A stretch of DNA of 64,000 nucleotides from Baylisascaris procyonis (lineage: Eukaryota; Nematoda; Chromadorea; Rhabditida; Ascarididae): assembly GCA_037389465.1 (NCBI GenBank), contig JAZARR010000231.1, positions 372,001 through 436,000 of the forward strand. The letters run 5' to 3'. Position 1 is the first letter of the stretch. Each line of letters opens with the position of its first letter. Under the pieces are notes generated by a model that had not been told where the DNA came from, did no database searches, and saw nothing but the letters and a program-made list of their open reading frames with translations. Both the position numbers and the translations under genes were made by a program. Shown one piece after another: positions 13,053-27,200 of this stretch.

Positions 13053-16000
13053 GTGGAGGCACTACATTTGATTTAATAAGGAGATGTTCACCGAAAATGT
13101 GTGTCGAGTTCGATTTTACAAACAATGAAGGAATAAATGAGGTAGGTGGAGCTCCCGTTGAAAAGATACACGAAGTCGGAAGGATAAGGTGACAGAATGG
13201 ACATTTAAAATTGAGTGGACAGCATGGGCTTTGCCTCAGACACATAGCACAGAACCAAGCGCTGCGCTTTTCCTTATTATTATGCCGTCTACGCTCATTT
13301 GTTATTTGCACAATTTCTTCCTGCAAGAATAGAAGAGCAGAAGAAAGGCGGGCCCTCTATTCCATGATCCTGAAGGGTGTTATGTGCGGCCGCAAGCTAT
13401 TCACGTGTGCGCGAAAGCACATCAGAGGAACATCCATTTCTCAATAGTCGTATTGTTCTACTCGAGGCTAAACTTCTGGTCAATCTTCTCTGTAAGTGTT
13501 TTGCTACCGAATATCACATCCAACGTGTCGCAATCGATAAGCAAATATTGGTCGCAGATGTTCTACAATTCCATTTGTGCGGATGCCCGTTTGTGCCTCG
13601 TTTGCCTTTATGTTGCTCGAAAGTTCAAAATTCACTGTTCTCTCGTTCTTTAGCACCCATTTTTAATAACATTTTGTTCTTTCCTATGATTATTAGCGAG
13701 ATCAACCCCGAGATCATACGTATTCTTGATGTTCTGTCATATGAGTCTGTCGTCTTTGTCTTTCGTATTGGCTAGATGCATGAAGCTTTAAGAATAATGT
13801 CCTTGCATATATTTGCAGCGTCCTTTGCAAATCACTATGTCCTATAAATGGCAACACTGTAAGAAATTTATGCTGCAATGAGGACTGGGATTCATCGTAA
13901 CTGAAATAGAATTGAGCTTGTAATGGGCATATGATGATACTAATACTAATGCGTAATTATTGCTGCTTTTCTGAAATGTTTGCAAAACAACGAAGAAATC
14001 TATAATGTAGCAGACAGAAAAGTAGCGGTAAAATGAATGCGTATATGCAAATGCAATAACAATCAAAATAAAAGGAAGATTAGAACACATTTATAGAAGG
14101 CGTGAGAATAATTATTAAAGCCACAAATATATTTTTGAATAAAATATACCCCACTGTTGGAGCGTAAATTAAAAAAAAAAATGCAAATTTCCTCATGAAA
14201 GAGGATAACTTTCCAGCCACAATGACTGAATGTTCATTTCTGTGAAACTATGAGAAAGAAATCAGTAGTCTCGCTTTTCTACAGAATTTGCTCATTGATT
14301 TATTCGAGTATTCCATGGGCAATGCAGTAGGGCGGATGGTAGGATAGGAAGGGGTGATAGGGCTCGAGAATAAGGAGTACCAAAAATTCAAGAATTTCTT
14401 CGAGCAAGCTTCTCAGTTGAAGACGCGGACGCCAATGAGCCCTTTTGATCGATGCGCGCTGTACACTAATCATATGTGAAGGAGATAGTTTGAAAGGCTT
14501 TTGAGCGGTCAAAATTCAAAACGCTTTCGCAACCTCTTCCGGTTGAGATATTCGTAGTTAATATGCTTAAGTGTTTGCAAAAGTGGAATATTTTTGCGTT
14601 TTTATTGCTTATCCACTAGAATGACACTGTTTCCGACAGTCCTATGTATGCGTGCTTTGCGACTTGAGATTAGTAAAGGTAATGCTATCCCTCCATGGTT
14701 CAGTGCTCAGTCCAGCTAGCTGAAATTCGCACATACCAGTTGCGGGATTCTAAACTGACTAATCGATTGCCCTGACTGGCAGTAGGCTCATAGAATCATT
14801 TGATCTCCGTAATAAATCATCGGAGGGTCAATATGCATATCTCACTGACCTATTTTAGAATGGATTCTTGGAGGAAAATTTTCTAAGCCATTGGTATTTT
14901 GCGTACATACGCATGATCCTATGCGGGAAACCGCAATGATTGCATCGCACAATTCTTGGCGACGAGACCAAACTGAAATGCGACTGTAATTAGGCGTCTA
15001 TTCATTTCACGCCTTTCTTAATGTATATACATTTGATAATTTTTGTAATTGTTGTTTTTCTTATATTTCCAACTGTCATCAAACCGGCAATAATTAAATA
15101 GGGAATGAATAATGTCATAGGCGATCATCATCCACCTTCTCCAATATATTTAGCCAATGTATGTAGCCATGGAGATAAATCCTCACTGAAGTCTATATCG
15201 CGAGCAACGATCACCTAAAAAATCTACTACAAATGAAAATGTTGCTCTGATATGCTTAAATAGTCCATAAATGTGCTCCGATGCAAAATATTTTTAAATT
15301 TTCTCGTTTTTTTTTCTTCAACAAGATTTTTGTATGCACTTTTTTTGCAAATAGATTTCGCAGAAATTGTCCGGCAGCTTTTTTCAGTTGAAACCATTGT
15401 ATGCGTTTTCTTATTAGTAAAAGACATCATATGTGCTTAGGGGCGACTTTAATAACTGCAGCGAATATCCACCGAAGCTACATCGAGCAAATCTGGTATA
15501 TTTAATGCATAGGGAAAGGTTGCATTTTTGCTTCCTGCTAGCTGAAATGTAATAAAACGATTTTTAAGGATATTTATGCAAGTAGTTAGGTGATTTAGAA
15601 TGTGAATACAGTATTGAGACTGTTTCAGCAATTTTTCAGCAATTTATGAAACTGGTTGTTTTATCTGCTGGGCAAGCCGAAGCGCTTGTCGCCCAGCTTC
15701 CATGGAACTCTCCTTCTTTCTAAGTGCTCTTACAAATTTGCTTTGCAAAAATACACCATGATGGCAGCATCTCTCCATATATGCGCACAAGCACGTATGC
15801 ACGTGTACTATGGATGCATATGAATGTCTAATAAAGTATCCAAAAATTCGCAAGCTTTTTTGCGTAAATCGGATTTTCATTTTATGCCGTTCAAGTATGA
15901 AAAAAAAACCCGCTATTCTACTGGGAACTTGCAAGGAGATTCAGCGATTCAGCCCCGTTCATTTTCCATATTTTACCTTTTTTGGTAATACCTGAAACTG

Positions 16001-18624
16001 GTTAGTCAAGTGAGCGGGATCCAAAAAAATCAAAGAAATTGGTTAGTTAGCGAATTCGTAGGAAAGGAATTCAAAAGTCAAGCATCAAAAGAAATATGCC
16101 AAATTCTTTACCACACTTCCTTATCTTTGTACTGTCATAAAGTGGTGAAAATTTCGTATGTTTGTGTAATTGTTATGAATTGTGCATTTTTGTTTGCTCC
16201 CAATTGATCATTTAGTTAATTTGGTGTGCTTCGCCAGTAACAGCGATCTAAATTATCCATCCTCTATGGAATAACGAAAGTGTTGAATTCCATTGGTAAT
16301 ATCAGACAACAATTTTTTGTTGAAATTTTATTTCGGCGTACGTATCTTGAATTCTCATTAAAGTAGTTTTCATTCCCCGGGAATGTCTATGAAGAAGACA
16401 ACGGAAAGAAGGTGAAATTGAGCGAAATTCAACACGATTTATTTTCTGTTCGGTTGCATATTCTATATTGCTCAGAGATTCATGAAGCGTATTTCCTTGT
16501 TTTTGTCTGCTGCACCATGACGCTGAATTATAGATATTACAGGGTTTTTTTTCGGCATGTAGCTATGAACCGTGCCTAATCAATAGCTACACGCTTTGGC
16601 GTTTGAAAGTGTACAGTTATTTCCTTCATTGCTACTTTTGAGAGAAACTTTCGAACAGTAGAAGAAAATAATAATATTTTATATCTTGTTCTTCTAAATT
16701 GGATGATTATGATGAAATATTGTCGCAATGCTAATAGCAACTAAAAAAGCGAGCTTAGCCTACCCATGTAAGTAGTAGTTCTCATGAATAGGACATATTT
16801 GATGGGATAGGAGGATTGTTAGCATACGCCCTAAACTTTGTGCTTCATTTTTGCACTATGCTTCCAAGTACAAGTGCTAGCCAATAAACATTTCTGAGTG
16901 ATGCCAAATTTATCAAGCACCTCAACGAAAGCTGGCTTTCCGTTTTTATTTACGTTATGAATTTATGTTGACACTGCTGTTGCGTCAGGATAGATCTCAT
17001 TTGAGTTCACAGCAAATGGCAGTTATTGATCAACAGGTACATGGCGATACAATCGCATATTCGCTGCTTTAGCTTTTGCGATGTATTTCTATACAGGTGG
17101 TTAACTCGCAGTATTTGAGATACATGCAGTCAGTGATGTTCTGATTGAAACGATACGATCGACTGTTTGTAGTGGATTAACAACGAGAGAGCGAAATTTA
17201 TAGAGAAAATGGTAACTTTTCACTAAGGGAAAGGATGGGAATGGGATTGATGGCTTTAGAGCACATTCCAGGAGCACATGCATGAAAGAAATGTTGAAGA
17301 CAAGGATTCCGGCAAGAAGAGGGAGAAATGCGGAGGAAGCGGAAGAACAAAGAAAAAGGGGTCGAGGGGGAGGAGGTGAAGCTTGTATTAGATGAAGTGG
17401 ATTGAATAAAGTTGACTTCCAAATAACCATCCAATCATAAATAAGATTCGATGCTATTCTCGTTAAAACATATCATTGCATATATCTCACATATCGCTCA
17501 TAAATTTCGATTCTATAAATCTGACATGAATTCTGAAAAGAAAAAGAAAAGCGCTGTATCCTGCAGAATAGACGATATGCAAATGTTGAAGAATGCAGAA
17601 GGCAGTACATGCAAATCAACAATTTTCACTGATGGAATCTGCAAAAAGCTATTGATTCACAGCACATCTAAAAGCAAAGTGCTTTGCTTTCCTATTCACA
17701 GCTTATCTCCAAACATCGTTACAAGATTTCTTTGTTATTATTCAAAGAATACAGCGAAAATGCTCGCCGACAATTCAAAAAGCGCTCATTACATTTTATA
17801 GTTTCTGAGGCACTCTGCCAATTTGAAATAAGATTCACGGGAATCGCACTAAACAAAAGAAAAGGTAACAAAGAGGCTCGATGAAGAAACAAAACATTGA
17901 CGAATGTGGCTGACAGATGCGCAGCACTTTTCCCAAAAGGCTATCTGAAGTCGCATAATGAAGCAACAATTGAGCAACTTGAATGATCACAATCCAAGAT
18001 GCGTTGTTTCTATGCAGCAGTACTTAGTTTAATTGTTCACTAAAAAAAAGCTACTGCTAGACGTATGACGAAATTCTACGCATATTCACATATATGCATC
18101 AGCTAGACAATCGGAGCACGTCATTTAAAGCAGAATGGGTTGCTTCCTGAGAAGGATGGCAATCAAATGGATTAATTTTATTTATTTTCACATTGAGCAC
18201 TGTGGTGTGCACAAGAGACTGGCGGCTGGTGCGATACGGCTGGCAGGATAGTCGCTGTCTGCTGTTCATGTCACATTCAGCATAGCAATTTAACCACAAT
18301 TTGCATTTTCAGGGCATTTATTGGAGTATCATGCAGCAGACAGCAACTCTTTACATCAGCAGATAAATCCTCATGAAAAGTGTACCTAGCTGGTCATTCA
18401 TGCAGCTCCCAGACCAGTCGTTTCGCTGATAACAAACTTCACTTTTGATCTTCAATTACGTTGTCACCGCACGTCGATTTCGAGGGGATTCCTTTGCTTC
18501 TGTTGAGTACGAGTGTTCTCGACATGCTAAGCATTTTAAAACATTTTTCCAGCGTCAGTTTTCTCATCATGCCGAGGCATATGAAGGCTAAGTGGAACAC
18601 TGGAAATGAGTTCTTATCTATCTT
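13053..18624. other. Gene-poor DNA, no supported gene
   Basis: A 132-codon open frame ends near 13775 on the plus strand but matches no family I recognise and has no clear splice structure. On the minus strand near 15650-15750 a short coding-like frame (residues MEAGRQALRLAQQIKQ) ends in a stop; it could be a terminal exon but has no partner. A purine-rich tract lies at about 17280-17390. Nothing else is supported. Confidence 0.45.
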
Positions 18625-18634
18625 TATATATATC

Positions 18635-18696
<62 letters not shown>

Positions 18697-18697
18697 A
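18625..18697. repeat. (TA)n microsatellite
   Basis: TA dinucleotide tract with a few interruptions (TATCTG and CATA); the pure core is about 18639-18680. Confidence 0.95.
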
Positions 18698-19270
18698 TGT
18701 TGTGTAAGCCACCCTTTCGATAGCACCAGAAAAGCAGGCAAAAAATATGCACACATACCACACATACGCAATTGCTTTTTAAGAAGCGCTCTTGAGCGCG
18801 GATTTGCAGAGTTGCATAAATATTTTCTAGAATAGTGCTTCAGGGATCAGTGATTAACACTGAAGCAGCTGATCAGCTACACAGTATTGTTTCGCTATCA
18901 GCTGGCTAGTAACAGTTATAATATCTCTGGCATGCGCAGCTCTGTTCGTTGATTTCTCTGGTGATGATACAATAAATGGTAACCAAACGTAACGTTGCAA
19001 ATGGAAAGCAAATGCAATTTAGTGCTGCATTATGTGTCTTTCATATGATTTCATAGGTTGTCGTGAAAAGTTTCATGCCCATCGCCCCGGTCCCATTAAT
19101 TCGAGGTTACCTGAAAAAGGCGCAAATGTCGTCCAATAGTCACTTGGCCGATGTTGATCGCTGATCATGGACTGTTGTTTCTTTGCTAAGCTCTCATTCA
19201 GAAAGCTCTTTTCAAACTCTGTTTGTCTCATATTTTCTTTGAGGAAAGTGACATCATTATTTTTGCCATG

Positions 19271-19693
19271 AGTCGCATTGTGATTTTCATAGTTTTCTCT
19301 TGTGCCTATTTTCTAAGCGATGCATCGTTCTTTCATATCCATTGCAAATACGACTGCTCGCGTCGAGCTATTAAAGATGTCTCAATTGAAGATATACCCA
19401 CTCGATGGAATGACCGATTGGTGCGACTTTTTTTTTTTCACCGAGTTTTTATCAGCTATCCAGTGTTTCTATTGATGTTGGATAAAATAGCTTTTCTTCT
19501 GCACGAAAATCTCCTCTCGCCTTTCGGAAGTTCAAAACTCATATTAACCTTCACGGGATATCGATTAAAAAATTTTTCAGGGAGCCGGAAAAAAATTATT
19601 GGAAATTTTCTAAAAAATGAGCATCCTTTTGATGAATCTATTCTTGGATTTCTTCAGAAATTCCAGGAAGTTATAGGGCAGTATGTTGTTTGA
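19271..19693 (+). CDS. Candidate secreted-protein open frame, unknown family
   Basis: The ATG at 19271 opens a frame that runs 140 codons to a stop at 19693. Its first residues (MSRIVIFIVFSCAYFLSDAS) look like a signal peptide: a basic residue, then a hydrophobic core. A short segment with two cysteines (HCKYDCS) and a charged, hydrophilic stretch ending TRWNDRL follow. A donor-like GTGCGA directly after that Leu and an acceptor-like TTTTTCAG near 19579 suggest that the AT-rich middle is an intron. However, joining those sites in phase 0 gives only about ten more residues before a stop, so the gene model is unresolved. No family is recognised. It could be a real small secreted protein with another exon structure, or a chance frame: one this long is unusual but not impossible in this base composition. 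Confidence 0.25.
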   Translation, partial: SRIVIFIVFSCAYFLSDASFFHIHCKYDCSRRAIKDVSIEDIPTRWNDRLVRLFFFHRVFISYPVFLLMLDKIAFLLHENLLSPFGSSKLILTFTGYRLKNFSGSRKKIIGNFLKNEHPFDESILGFLQKFQEVIGQYVV

Positions 19694-19908
19694 ACGACTC
19701 TGAGGCAGTAGTCATGATGTTATTGCTATTCGATAAGCATAAAATACTGCAAAGAAATGCGATTATTAATCGGAAAATACTTCATCAATGGTTCCTTCAA
19801 AACGTTGTTGCCAGCGTTACGGTAATAAGCATGGAAACAGAAAGCACGATGCAAATGAATTACTCTGTTGGATTTGAGCACTTAGATGCATTCGAATGTG
19901 CTGTCTGA

Positions 19909-20435
19909 AAATATTTGCAGCATTCGTTATCATCAGTTACCACCAAATCATCGAATTTTGAAATAATATAATATCATGCTGTGTATCCTCTCGACTCGTT
20001 TCATTTTGCCTATAAATCCGCCTTGATAGACATTCAGTCCGATCGCTTTATTTCGACTCTATTTTCACTAGTGTTTTTTGTTTTTCAAAGGATTGCACTT
20101 TCTGAGGCGAGGGCTAACTTGGAACTCATAATAGATTGAACAGCGAGAAGTGAGAGGAGAGAAAAATAACACTTTAGAGTTATATGTGAGCCAAGTGGAT
20201 CCGAAACGAAGATATTTGCTCGCAACTGTCATAGAAAGTTTTGGCTTATTCATTCCTCTCCACCGGTTTCGGCTGGAAAAGTGGGGCTGCGATGTTAAAT
20301 TTATGGAATGCCATTGTGGTTTTCTTATATGGGACTAATCGAATCGAAGTCGATATATGATGCCTCTAATGTGCATTGGACAAATCTACGCCGCACGCTC
20401 GTTCCCTTCCGCACTGTTAGGTTAGAAATTATCGA
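19909..20435. other. Short intergenic stretch
   Basis: Contains one ATATAATATC 10-mer (19966-19975) and a 62-codon open frame (20150-20338, +) of unknown nature and no splice support. Nothing else seen. Confidence 0.4.
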
Positions 20436-20624
20436 ATGAACGAGGACGATCGAATAGCATCATTATTTGATCCACCACAGTGCAGAAGTTTCGTTGTCCA
20501 ACTTGAAGCCGCAGAGAACGGAACAACAAGCAAATTAGTTTCGAAAAGGGTAGGATGTAAGCAGAAAATTTACTCATTCGTATTCCTTCAACGTCGAAGA
20601 TGGGGAAAGCAACATTTCATTTAA
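20436..20624 (+). CDS. Coding-like first-exon candidate, unknown family
   Basis: The ATG at 20436 starts a hydrophilic, coding-like run (MNEDDRIASLFDPPQCRSFV and on) with a mixed residue composition unlike the AT-driven frames nearby. After about 39 codons there is an AAAAG/GGTAGG context usable as a splice donor; beyond it the frame turns basic and low in information up to the stop at 20624. I read it as a possible first exon with donor near 20551. No downstream exon could be linked and no family is recognised. Chance is a real alternative. Confidence 0.25.
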   Translation: MNEDDRIASLFDPPQCRSFVVQLEAAENGTTSKLVSKRVGCKQKIYSFVFLQRRRWGKQHFI

Positions 20625-23600
20625 GTTGAAAGAAACGAGTAAAACAATCATGTGATGGAGATATAGCTAGAAGTAGTGAAATGTTGCTTGAAACGGAGAT
20701 TTTCTTACCTGCAGCCTGCTCACTATTTTCCCCTCGTGTAAGAAAAACCCATAAAAGAAATGACTGAAAGGTTACTGAAATCATCAAAGACACAGAATTC
20801 ATTCATCACTTATTATTGCACATTATGACTTTATATATTCCTAATTTTATGCTACTAACGCACTTATACACTTTAAATCTCGCTGAATAACAACGAAAAG
20901 AGGGACATAAACAGAAAATAAATTGATAAATTGTCAACAGAGTGCAGAAACGAATGAAGACTATTGATGTTTGAAAAAATTGCCACATTTTAAAACGGAC
21001 ATTTCCTCGTTTGTGTTATTAAACAAGAAATGAATAAATGCGCATGTGGAATAAGCTTTTACTCAGTTAGGGAAGACGGAAGTAAGAAGTTGGTGTCATT
21101 CATTTTATTCTTCACATTAGTTAACGAATGGCATCTAGAAGAAATGTGAGAAGTGTGAAATTTGAGATGGAAACGTGAGTGACAAACTCATTTAGCAAAA
21201 TAGTAGTGCCATATTGGATGAGCAGTCGACATCTTTCGGCCACTCATCAAAACATAGGAAAACTATACTATTTGGCAAGATATTCTGTTACGCCATATAA
21301 ATCGTGCGTAGTATTAAGGGATTGAGATTGTTTTCGAAGGGCGGTAATAGTGCTGATATGAAACATTGAAAGTATCGCTACGGGTTGAAATTTTTATTTG
21401 TAACATTTTTTCACTTCCTTCAATTGCAATTTTGCAGTTGGCCTGGATTTTTGATATTTCTATAGTGCTTGTTGCATAAACATTTTTGTGTATAAATCCG
21501 CATTCATCCGAATAATTCGGCAACAAACTAAGGCAATGCACTTCCAACTGAACGATGAAATTGGTTCTAAATTTGAAGTTTCGGATATTTTCGAAAATCA
21601 CCTTATTACTCACGAAATTATCCAAATGCATAGATAGGAAATAGTTGCTTCGCTGCAGTAAACTGCCACTTAGTATTCTGATCCGAAAATTGCCACTTAC
21701 TGAAGTCGTTTGAAAGAGCAGAAGAAGTCAGAAAATAGCGAATGTCAATAAAGGGGTTCAGAAAAGATTTTTTCAGCAAGGTCCTAAAATTGTCACTCCA
21801 TGAAGAACGTTACGCTCCTTTCGCAGCATCCACGGCCCCTGCAGCATTCATATCCTTATCACAAATTTCAGATTAATGTCTCCAGAAAGTTCGAAATTTC
21901 TCTCAAGATCGAGAGAGGGTTTTCTTCTAGCACCGAAAGAATATTCTAAGGAGTAAAACAAGGGGAAACCCTCGGCTTTACTAAGACGAAAATGGAGCTT
22001 GGCGTTAAGTGGAAATATAGACAAGCCGATTCTCCATTGATTTAGGGATTCGGGTCGCTGCTGTAATATCTGAAGTGATAATCCATATTATTCGTAATCC
22101 TGGAGTTAGTTTCAACCTACTGAACTGCAATATGCCTTTCTGTAAGCAAAATTCAATGTTTTGAGCATGAAGTGCAACGAAATGCCCGTATTTGTGTGGA
22201 GAGTGATGATAATGCCCACTTATACTGATTACAGGCAAACAGCTGGCGTAGACGTATTCATGCAATACATCTAACATAAAGCGGATTTATATAACGGTAG
22301 ATGCTTTCATGCCTGAATTTTGCATACCCTACTGTTTTATTTCATACCCTAAATTGTATCATTGTGCTATTAAAGCAATATACTTGGAATTTTATATGCA
22401 ATTCTGCTTTTAATGCATTGTCGTTTAAACTCGCCTCTATTTTCAAAGTTTAAAATCATTGCTCGAAATATAATATTAGATGTTGAATTTTCCGCCTAAT
22501 AATCTCCACTCTTCCGCATAAACCTGCTCTGCACCCATGCGTGAACTACAAGTGGTTCCACTGCTCAATATATATGAAAATGATGCAGATACGCGAATAC
22601 GACGTTAACATATCATTTACACCTAGAATTCACCTGAAGAGAATTGCAACGAAAATGGTACTTTCTTGCCTAAATGAAATGAGGCGAGATTGAATATTCT
22701 CTCTGTTTGGAAATGAGCACGAGATTTATGCACATTTAGAAGGATGGTTCATTGCATTTGTGAGCAATGTGCTGCAGACTTTCAATAGAACACAGGCTCA
22801 GTTCTATGATAATGAGTGATTTTTTTTTAAAGTTAGCACCTTGAGGAAGGAAAAGAGATTAACTATGAAAATCCAAGCTGCCACAGTTCGATTTAAGTGA
22901 CTGAGAGCATTTTGATGTGAACAAAATTTTCAAGAATTTAAATTAGTAACTATATTCTATAACCCATTTCCACTGATTTCTTAGAGCAAAGTATCTTGAG
23001 TTATGCCTTTTCCTCATAGCGTTAACGATATTTCTGATAGCATCTCAAGTGGTCCCAAGGTTCTTCTCTATTGTTCTTAAAATTCACCGTCTGCTGCACG
23101 ATACAGCCTGCGGCTTTCATATTCCGCAGAGAGGCCTTGATGCATTGGCCGAATGGTCGAAATTGTCGCGTTTAAAATGTTGTCTATGAAAAATATCACA
23201 TAGCACATGTCAACTTCCAATATAAGTGTTTCCTTAAGATAAAAAACGAGCTTGCTTCTTCTAAAAATGATCTTCCTGACCTTGGCGGCATCATTAATCC
23301 TGAATTTCACTGATGCTTGCAGTCCAAAGGGAAATAAATGAGTGCAATCCCAAATTCCTTCGATTATATTTAGTGCCATAATGATACATGGATTTGTGTA
23401 TTTCTATAAGTGGTGATGTTGATGTTTAGCTCATTTTTTACAGATTACTTCATATGTTTTGGTGGTTTATGATGTCACTTTATTACGTGAGTACTCTAGA
23501 ATAAAATACCAATCGAATACGTGAAAATAATTTACGTCAGTTGCAAGCTAAGTGAACAAAGCTTAAATCACTTGTAGAAAAAAGTGTAGTGCACATGAAT

Positions 23601-23876
23601 GAGTTGCAATCATAGGTGAAAAACAAATGAAATAGCCGGAAACATTGACCAGCATACCTTTGCAACGAAAAAAATAGGCCCTCTGATAATCAAATCATGC
23701 TCGTCACTTTCTAGATACGTCAATTTCCGTCACCGTCGTATTCGACCATTCCGTTCATTAGCCAAATGAAATCATTTTCCTAGGGCATTTATCAACAAAA
23801 ACCGCCGAAATTCCCCCACTTTATTATTTACGCAGCAGAGTCAACTAACAAAATTACAGCATGCAAAAGGTGATTC
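20625..23876. other. Gene-poor DNA, no supported gene
   Basis: AT-rich, with only short open frames on both strands and none with convincing splice sites. The longest (21314-21631, minus, about 105 codons) has no recognisable motif. Confidence 0.45.
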
Positions 23877-24233
23877 TTGTATAGAGCATTACTGAACAGA
23901 GGATTCCACTATATACATATTGAAGAAGCAAAAGAACCTTCATCAAAAGAACATTCACCTCGAACAAAGGCACTTTTCAAGGCCAAGAAAGTTTATGAAA
24001 CTCAAGTCTTATATCCACGAAAGACTGGCAGTTTCGCTTCAATCGCACCAGAAAAGTCAGATGTTGCGGCCTGCTTAAGCGGTCCCCTTAGACAATTTAA
24101 TTTCCTCAGAGTGTGCTGCAAAATAGCGTCGTTTTGCGTGGAGGAGAAGGGACAAGGGAGGGGAGGAAAGAGGAGGAAATTGAACTTCCCCTGCCTCCAA
24201 ATTTTGCGGTCCTTTTATATGGAAGTGAGGTAA
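23877..24233 (+). CDS. Coding-like open frame, unknown family
   Basis: A 118-codon frame without an ATG at its start. The part from about 23905 to 24110 is rich in Lys, Glu, Ser and Pro (for example EAKEPSSKEHSPRTKALFK) and looks more coding-like than its surroundings. The remainder runs into a purine-rich tract (24140-24185) and is probably not coding. An in-frame stop lies just upstream, so as an exon it would have to begin near an AG at about 23901. No donor or neighbouring exon was linked with confidence. Function unknown. Confidence 0.2.
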   Translation: MYRALLNRGFHYIHIEEAKEPSSKEHSPRTKALFKAKKVYETQVLYPRKTGSFASIAPEKSDVAACLSGPLRQFNFLRVCCKIASFCVEEKGQGRGGKRRKLNFPCLQILRSFYMEVR

Positions 24234-27200
24234 GTTGAGCTCGGTGGCCTCGAGCCTGAGGCTGCTTAACCTTGAGGTTAATAAAAATGGCCCTACAATG
24301 ACGTATTTTCCGCAGCTGCCGTAAACTTAGGACACAAATATAAACGCGTAGATAAGTGATAGATCGCACTTAGTTGCATGTTGTATTATACAGCTAACGA
24401 AAGGAAAAAGGCTCTTTTATGCAGAAGGGAAGTAGTAACGAAAGCCATTATCTGAAGGTTTCACCTTACAGTCATTCGAAAACAACAACTGAACTTGCGA
24501 GCGGAAGGTACTTGCAGTAGGTCACGAAGCAGGGTCTCAGAGGGGCAAGGGTAGTGAAAGGAGGTAGGAGCGAGGAAGAAACTGAGTAAAACCAATTCAA
24601 GGAATCATGCTTGACAGGAATAAATTAAGTGAAACTCTTATTAAAAAAGTAAAGCCAATTAAGTACGACAAACAACTTGTTCAGTTCCTTGCGCTTCCTA
24701 CTTCCTCTTTCTTGCCATTTTCTTCCTTATCGCCTCCTTTCCACCTCATATTTCACATACCTTTCCTCCTGCGGGTTATTGCAATCTGATGACCTTTCGT
24801 TGCTAATACTTTTTCCGCATTAAAGCAACTTTCTTCTTTTGACTGTAACCAGTTGTAACTATGCAAGGGAGTTGGATCAGGGTAAACCCTACGATATGCA
24901 ATTAAACCATCAATTCAGAGCTTTACACGTTCCAACGATGAGTGGGGAGGAATGAGCGCTGCGCGCACAATATCACCTGTAATTCATATGCAATTTGTGC
25001 CTCTGTGATAATGCATTTTATAATTCCTTTTGCTATCCTTGACATCATTTGTCTATAAGCTCGATTATTTCTCTCAGAGTTTTCCAAATTCACTATCAAC
25101 CTGTATGTGTGATTGGCGTTCCTTTCGTTATCAATCCGTTCTAATGTGGCTAAGAAAATCGGCTCTCTAATGCCATTTCTCTAGCCTCCATTCTTCCATC
25201 ACGACTAATGGACAATCCCATACTGTTTCTTGCGATTTCTCTATCGAAAGAATAGTCGATTACTATTTTAGTTGATAACATATTACGGTTCGTGAACATT
25301 GAAGAATAGCAGTCCTATTTGTTTATGATTGTTGCTGAGGGAGACAAATCCGACTCAAAAATATTACCATGCAACTGAGACCCGTCTAGCTGACTCGTAA
25401 GCGCAAGGAAAGATGACGCTTAATTCATGGTTGGCCTATTGCATTTCCTCTCCGCGTCAGTAATAACGATGAATTAAGATGATTGCTGAGGCCAGAAAAT
25501 CAAAAATCAAATGAAAATTGAGTGCAATATATGAATTTGAACAGTTGTAAACAAGTGCAAGGAGAACAATAACGATGAAGCCTTCAAAAAGAAGAACATA
25601 AGAGCACAACGATCTTCACTCTTTCGAAAATCGCAATTCATATTTTATTATCTAGAACGCATTAAAACGAACACATTTCAGCAGCTTTAATAATTTATCA
25701 TCTAAGAATTTTTGTTTCATTGAGAAAATCAAATAAATCACATTCATTTGCTTAATTTTGTTACTTATAACAATATATGACGTTTTGTGTGCGCTCACTA
25801 AAATTCTATTTACAATATGTAGTGATAATTGACTTGATTATCGGTGATCATTGATTTCAGTAGAAAGATTTATAGTTGTCTATTAGACGATAATTTGGTA
25901 ACTGCTCATTATTGGCATTTTTCGTGTCAGCCTTGGGTTTTTTTTTTTTTTTTTCAAGAGCGGTTTTCTTCAGAATTATGGCTAAACTAATTTGCGCACC
26001 AATATTACCAAATTCACAGAGCTGATGCCGCAGACGTTTCCAAACGTTAGTGATATAAGGGTTTTGTCGGTCCAGAAAGATCACTACGATAGGCCTATGA
26101 GTTTCAATTTTTAACTCAGTGAAACGTTCACTAGCACTGATCTGCCGTTAGGTCACAAAACACAGTTTCACAGATCGAGCTTCTGGTTCGATAGGCGATT
26201 CTCGCAAAGTGCTTTCATGAGAAGGTTCAGCAATGAGATTTTAGAAGGAATCGAAGTGGACTGAAATGGCTCTTCGTTAAGAAATGATGCTTACGCATTC
26301 ACAATGCAGTTGCTTATTCATTGAATATAAGCACTTAAAAAACTTCTAGCTACTCTTAACTTATTGTGTATTTGATGCTTCGACTTTTAAAGTTCATGAC
26401 ATGAAAAAGATTGGACAGAAGAATGTCTCTACACTTATAAGTGCTATCGTTTCATAAGGTGTTTCAATAAGAATTCGCCAACATTGGTATGAAAGTATTT
26501 TTGAACTTCTAGCACAAAACGACGGTTTTTAATTCCTGAAAAACCTCAATATTCGGGAATTTTGTCATTGAAAGCGTCTGCTGGAGAAATGACCGGATGC
26601 ATCTTGGAATAATTAATGGCCCACGACTACCTAATTTATTCTGAATGATCGAACCACCTCGCCGGTCTTGCCCTACATTCGAAGAGTTTGGAAGATACAA
26701 CTACAGTATACTAAGTGGAACTGCTTAACTCAAAAAGTGTCATAATTCGCCTATAACTCAAGGCATATTCATAACAATTCTTGTACAAATTTGCTGGGGA
26801 TACCAAACATTTTTACAAATTAGAAGGTAATTTCGATGCAGCGCGGAGGTAACGATGTGCGAATGAGGAGACTGTAGATGTTATTCCGCTTATACTTTGA
26901 ATATGAGTATTTCTTACGTGACCTTAGATGGGAATATTTACGCACCTGCGACGGAATTTCACGGGAAAATACAATGAATAGAGTAGACCTGCATACGCTG
27001 ATCATAAAGTCCTATAAAACTGAAAACGCATCTCCCATATGAATGAACATAAGCAACAAGAAGAAAAAAAAACGCGGAATAGAACTTCTGAATACTTTCA
27101 GCAGCAAATAATTTTCAAAAAACAACGAGCAAACAATTCGTTCCTGCGATGGAAATCAAAAAGTTTAACGAAATGAGGCAGAAATTAAAAGTTAGCAAAC

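Noticed and set aside
13377..13775. 132-codon plus-strand open frame
   Set aside because: No ATG at a sensible place, no motif, and a composition typical of a chance frame; the opposite strand is equally uninformative.
15670..15700. GCTGGGC...GCCCAGC hairpin
   Set aside because: A single 31-base stem-loop within a coding-like minus-strand frame; too short and isolated to call a regulatory RNA or terminator.
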